From: Pisolithus tinctorius
Lineage: Eukaryota > Basidiomycota > Agaricomycetes > Boletales > Pisolithaceae
Length of the DNA: 64,000 nt
Direction of reading: 5' to 3'
Assembly (NCBI GenBank): GCA_024663395.1
Contig: JANFAH010000003.1
Coordinates: 744,001 to 808,000 of the forward strand
The notes under the pieces are model-generated. The model searched no databases. It saw only the letters and a program-made list of their open reading frames with translations, and was not told the origin of the DNA. Shown here in pieces: positions 11,679 to 22,576 of the stretch. The translations under genes were made by a program, and so were the position numbers. Each line of letters starts with the position of its first letter. Within the stretch, counting starts at the first letter, position 1.

Positions 11679-13955
11679 ATGTCTGTTGCCACTGACCTAT
11701 CTTTGCAGTGGCTTATAGGCCCAATCTCCACCCCATCTCTGACATGGGGGGCTGTTTGCAGTGGGAGGTGTCACCAGTGCCAGTGCCATGGCATTGACCT
11801 TCTGACAGGCAAGGAACCTGGCTTTTGTTGTGGTGTAAAGGGCACTCACTATTCAGATGTCACCCCACTGCCCCCACTACCACCAGAAATCGAGGCTTTA
11901 ACCTGTCATCCAGGCATCTCATCCCTATCACAGGTTCTTAACCTCATGTTCTCTTTCATGTCCATGGAGACCATGCACCCCTTTCCTGATGATTTTGCAG
12001 TGCCTGGCTTTTTGGCCATCCAGGGCCAGGTGTATCATCATATCTGTCCTGGCCATGAGAATTCTGCTGTATGCTGGCTGCTTTATGTTTACAACAGGTT
12101 CATGCATAACATACCCCATGCACAATGGGCTTCTAGGTTACCTCCAGGTTGGATTGATTCTGTCAGGCTTGCTCTTGAATGTGTCAACCCTTTCATATCT
12201 GCATTGAGGATGTTGTCCACATTGTCCCTCTCCCATCGCTCCACAACACTTGTCCTGAAAGATGATGGTGCTGCAGAAATAGCTGCAGTGATGTCTTATG
12301 AAAACATGTCATTGACAGACTCAAAATCACAGCAGCTGCATATCTCTCAACAGAATGGTCAGAATCAATCAATCTCCACTCTAAGTCACCTGTGGGAGCC
12401 TCTGATGTACCCCCTGTTCTTCCCCCATGGCACTCTGGGCTGGGGTGTCAATGATACTGCAGCCTCTGCAGATATCCTGGCATCTGCTGATGGTGATGGG
12501 GACCATCCTACAATGCAGTTGTGGCATTACCATGCCTGTATTCTCTATGAACCCCATTTCTGTGTCTTTGGCTGGCTCACAAATGAATATGTGGTGGATA
12601 TGTTTAGCCAGAATTTGGAGACCCAGCTCAACTTCATTTGCATGAACCAGTGGCACCTGTGTCATAAAGATGCAGGGTTAATGGGTATCAAGGATGTTGG
12701 ACTGTCTGAGAACATTTATTTGCTGTTGTCCTTCCTTAGCTCTTGCCAATGGGCTTCAAATCAAGTTTCAGACTCACTGGCTATTGCTGCTGCCTATGGG
12801 AATCCAACATTTTTTGTCACTATGACATGCAACACAGTGTGACCTGAGATCATCTCTCAACTGCATCCAGGCCAAACATTCACTGATATCCCAGCAATTG
12901 TGGTGTGCATGTTCAAGTGGAGGCTTGCTTTACTCATTAAAACCCTCAAGACAATGTTCTGCAATGTCAGCTGTGTCCTGTACTGTATTCACTCTGTTGA
13001 GTTCCAGAAGCAAGGCCTTCCTCACACTCACAATCTACTCAAATACTCCACCCCATGTGACACCACCTCTGATATTGATGCTGTGGTCTCTGCAGAGATC
13101 CCTGATGACCCATTGGATGCTCACCTCATATGCACATTCATGACACATCACCATCCATCACCTCAAAACCCACCTTCCAAGTATTGCCAGAGAGTGCAAC
13201 CTGATGGTACCCAGTGATGCCATTTCCACTACCCCCACCTGCTGCAATCAACAACAACCATAGACATTGAGGGGCAGGTTCATCATTGCCAGAATCAGCC
13301 AGGGGATGAAATGGTGGTCCCCCATTGTCTGCCACTCCTCTGAAAATTCCAGTGTCACTTGAACTTCAAGGTCCAGCACCTCACACATCTTCCAGTATTT
13401 GTTTAAATACATTCACAAAGGTCTGTCTCCTTCCTTGTGTGGATTCCCCCCTTCATTTTCTGAAAGCTTGCTACAGGCCCTGATTGTGCACATTACAAGA
13501 TCCAATCTAACACTTTGGAGGATGATGATACCATTGATGAGATCAACAACTTTTGGAACACAAGATATCTATCAGCAGGCGAGGCCATGTGGCATATCCT
13601 GGGGTTCCACATCACTTGCAAGGAACCTGCTGTCTCAGCCTTACTGATTCATTTGCCTGGGAGCTGCTCATGCCATCAGTACAAATCATCCAATGATAGT
13701 GGGAGTTCTGCATCTCTACTCATCTGCTACTTTATGTGTCCCTTGGGCTCTTTCTTAGATAACAATGGCATCTCCCATGCATTTGACAATCTAACCTACA
13801 ACAAATATTTTAGCCAGTTTCACCTGACCAAATGCCAGGAAATGAACATTGGTCACTTCTTTGAAGAACACTCATGTCTGCAGGGTTGTCCTCCCATGCA
13901 TGTCATTCTCAGAAATAAAAAGAAACCTCACCTAAGTTGCATGGACACTGTCTGA
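11679..13955 (+). pseudogene. Helitron N-terminal domain and Rep endonuclease relic
   Basis: The first frame (11679-12842, 387 residues) contains ECVNPFISALRML and, near its C-terminus, NPTFFVTMTCNTV, the typical Helitron N-domain ending. The next frame (12900-13217) holds EFQKQGLPHTHNLL. The HTH at 13023-13031 is the HUH metal-binding motif. After further breaks, FKYIHKG (about 13402-13422) matches the catalytic Tyr region. It is followed by EINNFWNTRYLSAGEAMW (about 13527-13580), a strongly conserved Helitron block. Stops at 12840 and 13217 and frameshifts after that make it non-functional. The Rep would nick and join element ends during rolling-circle transposition. Confidence 0.88.
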
Positions 13956-13958
13956 CCA

Positions 13959-16527
13959 TTGCAGGGTGAATTATTTTATTTGTGTGCCATCCTTCAACAC
14001 TGCCCAGTCCTTTCATATGTGGATGCCATCACCATTGATGGCCATGTTTTGGCCTCTTTCCAACAAGCTGCCACCACCCAAGGTTTATTTGCTGATGACA
14101 ATGAGGGACAATACACATTGCAGGAGGCAGTGGCTTCATTATGAACCCCCCATGAGATCCACTACCTCTTCATTCACTTGCTTGTGAATGACTGCATACC
14201 TGAGCTGCTTGCACTGTGGAACAAGTTCTCCAATGATATGTCTCTGGATTTCCTCCCATCTCATGGGCAGGACGAGGTGCTATCTCACAACTGTGCTTTA
14301 CAGGAAATCTCTGTGTCACTGGAGGAACATGGCAGATACCTCCCTGACTTCAGTCTGCCCCAGCCTGTCCTACCCAGCAGTGAAGTACTTCATGAGATTC
14401 TCAAGTGGGGTTTTGACTCCAACAGCCTCTGACAGCATGCTGAGGAGGCCACTGGTGCCATGACATCAGAGCAACATACCATCTAAGAAACCATCATCTC
14501 TGCTGCCACTACTTACCAGGCTCTCTTTGCTTTTGTCAATGGCAGAGCTGGTAGGGGAAAGACTTTCCTTGTCAACACAATCTGTAATCACCTGAGGGCA
14601 ATCAGCTGCATTGTTCTCCCTACTTCCACCTCTGCATTTGCAACACATCTCTATCCTGGCAGGTTGTCAAGTCCAGGCCTACTCCGACCAACTCCGATGC
14701 TATACAAGATCTAGAGAAGGGTTTGGAAGCAAGTCCGACACGAGGAAGCAGAACTCTGACTGGCAGAGTGTTGGCAGGAATGAAGTCCACTGAGACAAAG
14801 GCAGAGCAGAATGAGGGTGTTGGGTTTAGCTTGTGTGCTACCCCCTTGCATGACCTCAGCCCTCATATTTCAGAGGGAGAGTACAGACAGAGAGTCGGAG
14901 GTAACTCCAACAGGCAGAAGACAGAGACAGAGGGAGTAGGAACTAAGTTGATATTTGTACTGAGGAATGGTGGAGTATGATACATGCTTTTATACTACTA
15001 CAGAGGTATAGTAACCAGAATTGGAACTGATATACAGAGACCCAGAAATTTTCAAGTAAAAACTTCCTAGACAATGAATGAAGGGTAGATGGAGGACATA
15101 CGAATGGGTAACATAGAACATCCAGAAAAGGAAACAGTCCAGGCACTGGACCATGTGGTGCATGTGCTGTCAGGGAGAAGTCCAAAGGTAGTCACATGAC
15201 CCCTCAGAGAATGGTCTGCTCAGTCCAGTAGGAGAGCAACACAAGTCTGACAGCAGTCAGAGCAGAGATGGTTCACAACTGACAGTAGTTGGGCAGAGTT
15301 GGTGTGGAGTGAGTGAATGACCGGCAGAAGAGGGTGCGGAGTGAGTAAGGACTTAGAGTGAATGCACAGTTATGACACAGGTGAACAACCCACTCCACCT
15401 TCAAGGTCACTTTTGCCCTTGCCCAACATCTTGCTACTGGTCACACTCACCACTTCATTCCAGGTTCAAGTGAACAAAAACAATGAAATGCTGCAATGGC
15501 CCATTCAACCTGGAACACCTTGCATGGAACTTATCAGAAATGCCTCGCTTATCATATGGGATGAAGCACCCATGGCTAACTACGCCATCCTTGTGTGTGT
15601 CAACAAAGTTTGCTGTCTACTAATGGATCATAATGCTCCTTTTGGTGGAAAGGTTGTTGTCCTGCTGGGCAACTTTTGCCAAACCTGCCCTGTGATTCAT
15701 GGCAGCTCCAGAACACAGATTGTCAATGCATCCATATAAGTGTCCCCCCTTTGGGGCATGGTCACTGTCTTCTGCCTCACAATCCCAATCTGCAATGCAG
15801 ATGACCCTGATTTTGCCTGCTTTGTGAACACTATTGGGGATGGTGCTGGCCCTGAGATTTGCCTTGACATCCTACAAAATGTGCCATCTGCTGAAGACCT
15901 AATCAAGCACATTTTCCCTCCCATGTTATGACAGATCAAAGTGCCTGCCTGAGGCATGCTATCCTGTGCCCTACAAACTGTCAGGTCAATGCTTAAAATG
16001 CCATTGCCCTCTTGTGACTCAGTTCCTCAGCCACAACATATCTCACAGCAGATTCCCTCAAAGAGGCAAGTGACATGGGTATCATCCCCCCACAAAGTAT
16101 GTTGGATTATGTCGCCTCCAATTGCCCTCCTGGGCTCCCTCCCCATGCTTTGCCTATTTGCTGTGGTGGTGTCTACTGCCTCATGTGGAACTTTTCCATT
16201 GACCAGGGCCTTGTCAAAAATTGCCATGTGGTCATCATCAGCACCAGCTGTCACCTCATCACTGTATGCATCATTCTGGGATCCCCCACCTCTTTTGACA
16301 CTTCTGACAACATCCTCATTCCCCAGATCACTTTCACATCCTCCCTGCACTCCAGGCACACACTCCAGTGCAGCCAATTTCCTTTGGCTCCTGCTTATGC
16401 CACCATGTTCAACAGCTGCCAAGGTCTCATGTTGGATGCTGTGGGTGTTGATCTAACTAGACCTGTGTTCTCTCACAGGCAGTTGTACACTGTGCTATCC
16501 TGTATCTGCCATCAGGAACATGCTTGA
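13959..16527 (+). pseudogene. Helitron PIF1-type helicase relic
   Basis: Helicase motifs occur in order across several frames. A Walker A GRAGRGKT lies near 14540-14563. The Walker B-like WDEAPMAN is near 15557. A degraded GDFRQ (here GNFCQTCPVI) lies near 15670-15700. NFSIDQGLVKN is near 16190, and the C-terminal block FNSCQGLMLDAVGVDLTRPVFS with a degraded LYTALSR equivalent is near 16410-16500. The solo LTR at 14665-15377 sits between Walker A and Walker B. Stops at 15739 and 15930 and a frame shift near 16080 inactivate it. The protein would unwind DNA during rolling-circle transposition. Confidence 0.88.
14665..15377 (-). mobile_element. solo LTR, gypsy family B
   Basis: This 713-bp sequence runs from TGTCAAGTCC to TTATGACA. 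The 5-bp target duplication CAGGT flanks it (14660-14664, 15378-15382). It is the reverse complement of the family B LTRs at 50576-51289 and 58301-59014 and nearly the same length (714 bp). It is inserted in the Helitron helicase relic. Confidence 0.95.
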
Positions 16528-16739
16528 GTTCTGCTATGCCCTGGAGCCAAAGTTACCTACATATAATGTCACATTGTCACACAACAAAGGTGTTTGGTGA
16601 GGTGGACATGGATACTGCTGATGAATGGAGATGAAGACTATAGCCCTCATGTGTAGAATGACTCCCAGGAACATTGGCAGTCATCCTTCACACAAGAATG
16701 AGTCATCAATGCCAAAGAAAAAAGAAGGAAGCAAGTTAA

Positions 16740-17402
16740 GTGCCCATGTATGGCATTCTGGTTTTCAATGTATCTCTGCCATTTCTGCAGATACCAACAC
16801 CATTCCCTCACTTGCTTGTAGTGCTCAGCCATGTGATCCTACCTTCAAAAATTGGAAAGGATCTGTGCACTCCACCTACAGCACTCCCTCCAAAAGACAC
16901 TCATTTTGCTAATTCTTCTGATATGGCCACCTCCACATCAACCATTTCACTTGTCCCCTTTGCTAGGGACCATGGCTACATATATCTACCAGGAGTTCCC
17001 ACCAGCTTCCATCCTGAAGCATCCCAGTACATCCCATCCTCATCTGCCCCCTCTCAGCCCATCCAGCTTGGACAGCATGTGCTTTTTGTCAGTATGACCT
17101 CTAGGAGGATGTTCTTTGGTTGCCTCAGGTCTGTCATTCAGTTAGAAAAGTCTTATGTGGTCATTTCAGTCTCTCCAGTCCAAGAAGCATATGGATCCTT
17201 CCTCCCTGCTCCCTGCATTGTCTTCATACCAATCTCATCCATCATTCTTCCAAAATTGCAACAGCTACAGTATAATCTACTGTTCTCCACTCTCCCTGAT
17301 CGCATCCATGATGGGTATGATGCACATCTTGCCTCCTTGTTGCAAGATACAGCAGAAGATGCTCCCCCTTCATCCTCTCTTCCAACAGAGCCTCATTCAT
17401 GA
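16740..17402 (+). CDS. module C ORF, unrecognised protein (copy 1)
   Basis: A 220-residue frame with the conserved core VPFARDHGYIYLPGVPTSF, QLGQHVLFVSMTSRRMFFG and SYVVISVSPVQEAYGSFLP, ending LPDRIHDGYDAHLASLLQD. The same protein is encoded at 25297-25854, 30156-29704 (minus) and 39826-40488. Between copies the differences are scattered substitutions, and the frame stays open over about 185 codons in all three full copies. That is unusual for the otherwise stop-riddled sequence here and hints at selection or recent spread. No membrane segment or known motif is evident. The true start is uncertain because the first 70 residues diverge between copies. I do not recognise the family. Confidence 0.55.
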   Translation: MPMYGILVFNVSLPFLQIPTPFPHLLVVLSHVILPSKIGKDLCTPPTALPPKDTHFANSSDMATSTSTISLVPFARDHGYIYLPGVPTSFHPEASQYIPSSSAPSQPIQLGQHVLFVSMTSRRMFFGCLRSVIQLEKSYVVISVSPVQEAYGSFLPAPCIVFIPISSIILPKLQQLQYNLLFSTLPDRIHDGYDAHLASLLQDTAEDAPPSSSLPTEPHS

Positions 17403-18333
17403 AGTTTTTATTTGCTTCACTGAGAGGACAGTTTGGGGGGGAAAGTTGTGATCCCTTATGCTCCTGTCACCCCACAGACCCCCAAAGCTTGACCACTGTT
17501 GACATCTGACTCACTGTATTGGCATCAGATCAGTGCTGCCTCTCTGTCATCCCACTTTGGCCTAGAAGCGATCTCTTCAAGATGTGACATGCACAGCCTC
17601 CCCCTAATGTGATTCCAGTGCACTTGCCCAATTCCTGACATTACTTGACTCATACCTTGACATTCTGACTGTCCTTGACTCACCTATTGCCAATACTTAC
17701 CAATCTTTTGACTTTGCTTACTGATTCTTCACTTTTTGGCTTACTTATCCTTACCAATGCTCACCAATGCTTTCTAAGATGATTACTCACTGCTTACATT
17801 CCTTACACATCAGTTACCAATCACTTACCAAGCATTTGCACCTTGTTTTCCATAGGCAACACCCCTGTACTGTATATAAATCACTGTACTTAGATAGCTG
17901 AAGAAGAAAAAAAAGACATCAGAGAGCCCCTCTTGCAAACAATTCATCATCTCTCAGTAATTCATTCATCAGCTTTGATAGTTGAGACATTATTAAGGGT
18001 CTAACTATCATCTACTTCATCTATTATTGTCTATTATCAATCAGCTTCACTCCAAGTCCTCCCTGAGCTCAGTGCAGCTCAGAGCATTGATTTAAGTCAT
18101 CATCCATCCTTCTGTAGGCTGACAGCAGTCTATCCCATTGCATTCTATCACATTCTTGCTCCCTCTTCATCAGGAGCACCCCCAACCCTCAGCACTCATC
18201 TTTGAGTGTTGCAGCTTGAAAAACCAACAGGTTCCACCATCTAGGCACTGCATAGGCACACCACCACTCACTCTTGTTGTCTTTTGTGTTGGTTTTGGTT
18301 GGTGTTCACCACTGAACCACACTTTGACTCACA
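17403..18333 (+). promoter_or_regulatory. module C non-coding tail with TATA box (copy 1)
   Basis: No gene. The tail has pyrimidine-rich repeats of the type TTACCAATC/CTTACTCATC (about 17690-17840). A TATA box stands at 17873-17880. The sequence then resembles the R-U5 part of an LTR, down to GACTCACA at 18333. The same order is seen in the other copies. Confidence 0.5.
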
Positions 18334-18339
18334 CCATGT

Positions 18340-20085
18340 CCTCTCCTTCTGAAGCAAACTCTTCGATCCTAGCTCTCTCAATGTATCAGAAAGCATTGTG
18401 TGCTGCTATGAACATATCCATGTTTGTTGGAGGTTCCTCTTCATGCTCAATATGGATGATGGGGGCTTGTTGTTCTTCTCTCCTCCTCCTGTCTCTAGCC
18501 ATCCACTCATCTATTCACTGGTACATTGGCTCATCTGTCTGAGGAATGCACATGCTGCTGTTGAACTATACCCTGTTGTCTTTGACAACACACCTGCCAG
18601 CTGCATGATGTCATAGCTGTGTCTTGACCCCAGCTGGACTTGGCCTTGTATTTGTTCAGTCTGCCCTTGGCCTCACCAACCCCATATCCCCAGTTAGTCT
18701 AGCATGGTGAACACTGCTTTGCAGTGCCTGTCACTTCAGTTGAATCCTGCCTGGTCCTGTCTCCAGTCCACCTGTCCCAGTCTCTGTCATCTTTGTCATA
18801 CCTTACTAATACTTGTCTTACCAATCTTAGCAATCTTTGTGAGACCAGCATTACCAGTCTTTGTACTATAGTTGTCTCTAGTATATAAACTTGTAGATAC
18901 TTGGCCTGTACTCCCCAGTCTGAAATCAACTAAGTTACCCTGATAATCTCACCTTGGCCTTGGACTCGAACTGAGACCCACACAAGGGAATAGCACTGTA
19001 ACCTCAGTTGCTAAGTCCAAACAGTCCACCCCCTCTGTATCCTTGTCTTTCTCCCTGATCCCAACCCCTTGGCCTTGTGCCTGCTTCGGTCTCCAGTCCA
19101 GCCTCAACCCAGACAACCTGAACTTGACACATGATACCTTTCCAACATGTGACAAGTTCTCATGCAGTGTCCTTGCAGGAAACGGAAAAAGCAGATTATT
19201 TCTTGAGGTGGCTTGCATGCTCCTTTGACAACATTTCTGGCCTGTACAGGTGCTGCCCTTTGCTTGGCCTGTGCTTCTGCTCAAACCTGAGGCTGCTTCT
19301 GGACTAACTTGCATGCTATCCTCCTGGCTTCCTCCCCAGGTGATAACTGAATGACACCCCTCCTTGCAGCATGGCTTCTCATCAAATGGTATCTGTGGCT
19401 CAGCAACTCTTTTATTTCTTGTATGACCTTGTTCATAGGCCAGGAGTCATTCAAATCATGTAAACTGTTCCTAAACTTCAAATTCTTGAGTGTATCTTTC
19501 TGAAGTTCTGGGTCCAAACCCTCCCAGAAGTAACCATCATAGTCTTCTTGGGTGAGCTTGTAGCATCTGTTGAGATAGCCCATGATGGTCTCATGCTGCT
19601 GAGGGTACTCTCCAAGGTCTTCTTCCATTGCTATAATCTTCCTGGACTGTGCTTGAATGAGATCAGCCAGGTCCACTTTAACATATCTCTTCTCTCATTC
19701 TCCTGCACCAGGGTACACATTTGCCAGCACTTCCACAAACTCATCCCATCTACCTGTTGTCTCTTCCAGGAGTTGTATCCACAGGTTCACTGTATTGTTG
19801 TCCAGATACCAGATAGCCCACTTCAGCCACTCATACTTGTCTGTACACCCTGCCTTCTTGCACAGGTGGTGGATTTCTTCCAGATAACAAACCAGATTGG
19901 CTGTTTTCCCTGAGAACTTGGGCACTTTGTCTGAAGACCTAGAGTGCATTTTCTTGAGTGGCTTGGGTTTGTTGGATGCAAGGGCACCTTGTCCAAGAAG
20001 CCTAAGGATACATTGCACTTCAGATAGTTCTTCTGGCTGGGCTGTTCTCCTCCTTAATTCCTGTGCTTCTGCAGATGGAGACCTA
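18340..20085 (-). pseudogene. gypsy gag relic, split by a solo LTR
   Basis: Reading leftward from about 20085, minus-strand frames give a gag capsid region: VPKFSGKTANLVCYLEEI, WAIWYLDNNTVNLW, WDEFVEVLANVYPGAGE. The next frame (19676-19281) continues with EDLGEYPQQHETIMGYL and ends in a stop. A zinc-knuckle remnant CFFR...GHCMRTC follows near 19135-19190. Its second cysteine is replaced by Arg. The family A solo LTR (18609-19129) is inserted just after the knuckle. The 5' end is cut by the palindromic Tc1 element at 20088. Past the LTR, frames to about 18340 may be the gag tail, but this part is weak. Confidence 0.7.
18609..19129 (+). mobile_element. solo LTR, gypsy family A
   Basis: 521 bp from TGTCATAGC to ACTTGACA, flanked by the 5-bp target duplication CATGA (18604-18608, 19130-19134). 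The TATA box (GTATATAAAC) is near 18877 on the plus strand. It is homologous to 31487-32003 in the same direction and to 1308-1834 and 60100-60608 in reverse. Confidence 0.95.
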
Positions 20086-20087
20086 TA

Positions 20088-21022
20088 CAGTGGCTCAAAA
20101 AAGTGTCCCAATGTTGGGTGATTTTGGAAAGAGTTGAGATTTATGAGAGAGCCAATAAGAATTAGTTCAAACTCCTGCAGGACCAAAAATAGTACTAATG
20201 GGTGCCTTGACAACAAGGGCTTTCTCATGTAATTTGGTTGACATGCCACCAAGATATAACCATTTTAAAATGACATGTCATTGGGACACTTTTTTGAGCA
20301 TGATGTTGTCAGTCATTTTTTAGTAAATAACATAAAGATTTGACAACTTCTGAGGGATTTTGTGCTTCAACCCTGACTGATTATGTAATGTACATAATCC
20401 TGAGCCTTAAAAATGGCTTGGGTCCCACTCAGCTAACCCTACTTCACCATGAAATGCATTTTTGCCTCTGCTAGAGCAAATATCCACCTTCTTTCTGAAT
20501 CTGGCCTTTCTGCTCATCAAATCTCCTTCACAACTGGTCAGGGGAGCTCTACTGTGGCCAGGGTCATCAAAGAGTTCCAGCTAGATTAAGGAAAACCTCA
20601 AACTAGGACATCCTTACCAGCCTTCTTCTCCTGGCAGAGGAGAATAGTCTCTAGTATGACCTCTGGAGGAGCTGAAAATGCTGTCCAGGCTACCTGTATA
20701 ATGTGTGTGGCCCTTTCCTCTCCTGTCACTTCCCAAACTGTTTGCAGTGTGCTCAATTCTGCATCCCTGAAGGCTGTGGTCAAGCAGGAGAATTATCCTC
20801 CAAACACTTCCCTACCATTTTCCACACAAATTTCCTTCCATCTGGTCCAATACTATTGATCTTGGGCTCAACTGACTAGATGAACCCAGTGCAGTCATCC
20901 ACAGTCCAGTTTTGGTGCTTAAGAGCAAAGGCAAGTCACTGTTGTGTATGCTTGCCAGACATGATTGGCATCTCCTGCTTGACCACAGCCTTCAGGGATG
21001 CAGAATTGAGCACACTGCAAAC
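20088..21022. mobile_element. palindromic Tc1/mariner derivative (copy 2, truncated)
   Basis: The left end CAGTGGCTCAAAAAA at 20088 follows a TA (20086-20087). The left arm runs to about 20788 and the loop with the Tc1 signature to about 20978. Only about 45 bp of the right arm remain before an abrupt switch to unrelated sequence at 21023. It is inserted in the gag relic on its left. The right flank is another relic, so a deletion removed the right arm and target. Confidence 0.85.
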
Positions 21023-21315
21023 CAGATGAGTGGTGACATGGCTGGGCAGTGGCTTGGCTACTGAATTCTGGATGACTCTGAGTGAACACAGAATTTCTGG
21101 ATCAGCTTATTGATGACTGGGCAACACACTGAAGGTCAGGAGAAACTCCAAAGGTGACAGGGGTTGGGAGGAAACACAAGGTAATGAGTGGGAAGAAGTC
21201 TGAAAGCATCTGCAGGCATAGAGTGGTAGGAGTTTGTCACAGAGGCTAGTGGAATTTAGTGACAGATTCCTGTTTTAGCAGGGAGTATATGGCTCCCTAC
21301 ACCAGTTCAATGATA

Positions 21316-22576
21316 TTATAGAAATGGTTGTGAGACATTCAGAAACTGGAAAAAGAAAAGTACAGGACATAGTAAATAAAATTGCAATGGAGATGTATGT
21401 GATGGAGGTGGAAAAATGGCAGCAGAGGGGTGCAGGCTCCACTTTGATGCTGCACATGCAAAAGTTGAGCAGCTAGAGGAGTTCAATATGGATGTGTTAG
21501 CACAGAAGATGAAGCAAAGTGCACCATACCTTTGGGAGACACTGGGCACAGTGTTATCAATCTGTGCAGCTGGGATGAAGGGGACTGCAGAGGTGGAGGA
21601 CATGGTTGGCGAGGGGGACAAGGATGAGTATTGGGATGTGCTCAATGGCTGTGACATGAGAAAGGGCCAGCCAACTCAAGCACTGGTCAGATGGCAGGAC
21701 ATCACAGTGCATAGGCCTGTGAATGCAATACACTCATTGGATAGCAGTTAACATATTTCCCTCTAGAAGAAGGTTGTCATCATCAGCATTTTAGTGCAAA
21801 ACACAAACCAATGGGCAAATTACTTACAGTCCATGCTTGGTATCTTTCTACAATCTGCCCACAACCCACAGAAAGTAGTAGAGACCCTTGCACACATGGG
21901 TCTCTCAATATCAATTGCCTCAATCAATTCCACAATTGTCTCACTCTCAAGAGAATCCCACTGTGCCATCAAAGCACTCAGGCACATGCTGTTAGCAGCT
22001 TATGCATATGATAACTTTGATGTTGATCTGAAAACCTCTGATCAACAAGTAGAGAAATCCCTGGATACATTAAAACACCTTACCTCCAGTCTTCTATTTC
22101 CATTACAGCACAGAATGACTCTTGATGACCTCTGGTGCTCCCACATGCTGTGGGAACAGTCTATCTACAAGATTCATGCAAGGGAACCAGCAGCACAAAG
22201 ACATGGGAAAACATATAGGGACCTACTGGAACTTCACCTAGAGAGGCCAGGTGGTATATCATGTTGAATGCTGTACAATGCCTGGAAAATGCTGTTGGAC
22301 CTAGTAGAGCATGGACCTGTATATTTTCAACACTTTCAGGAGATGCTGGGAGAACCAGTGGCAGTGGAAGAAATCCCAATCAGCAAGACTCTGGTCATAG
22401 CTGTGTGCACAATGGAATATGTTAACTCTATGGTGTCTGGGAATATTCAGTCAATTACTGGCCTTCTCACCCAAGTCAGAATCCACGATCTGAAGGAAAA
22501 TGAGGACCCAGATGTGCCAGACATCTCTGACTATGTCATGCTCTTCCATGGAACACTGGCATGGAAGTTGGGGTGA
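21316..22576 (+). pseudogene. DUF6589-like protein relic
   Basis: Plus-strand frames 21416-21751, 21794-22267 and 22268-22576 read in order. They contain HFDAAHAKVEQLEEFNMDVL, VQNTNQWANYLQSMLGIFL, LAHMGLSISIASINSTI, AYDNFDVDLKTSDQQVEKS, SDTLKHL-like DTLKHLTSSL, WKMLLDLVEHGPVYFQHFQ and ISDYVMLFHG. This order matches, from memory, the large basidiomycete family with a DUF6589 domain, which is multicopy and often TE-associated. Its function is unknown. A short intron probably ends at CCCTCTAG just before AAGAAGGTTGTCATC (about 21766). An in-frame TGA at 22265-22267 and missing C-terminal half show decay. Confidence 0.6.

Larger units (their letters stand above)
11679..16527 (+). mobile_element. 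Helitron, decayed (Rep plus helicase), split by a solo LTR
   Basis: A Helitron-like N-terminal domain, an HUH-type Rep region and a PIF1-type helicase follow each other on one strand with several stops and frameshifts. A family B solo LTR (14665-15377) interrupts the helicase. Helitrons transpose by rolling-circle replication through Rep and helicase activities fused in one protein. I could not place the 5' TC or the 3' CTRR-plus-hairpin ends with confidence, so the borders given are those of the coding relic. Confidence 0.88.
16575..18333 (+). mobile_element. module C copy 1: LTR-like unit carrying an ORF
   Basis: The unit begins TGTCACACAAC and ends GACTCACA. It shares its whole layout with copies at 24971-26572 and 39635-41416. 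The layout is a left end with CAAAGGTGTTTGGTGAGGTG, an ORF of about 220 codons, a 600-900 bp tail with a TATA box (TATATAAA, 17873-17880), and the end sequence CCACACTTTGACTCACA. TG...CA ends and an internal promoter suggest a very long LTR or a small non-autonomous LTR element. The 4-bp flanks (ACAT left, CCAT right) match only in part. Confidence 0.65.

Noticed and set aside
13399..13647. Independent small gene in the Helitron
   Set aside because: Its N-terminal FKYIHKG is a Helitron Rep motif. The frame is just one piece of the broken Rep-helicase.
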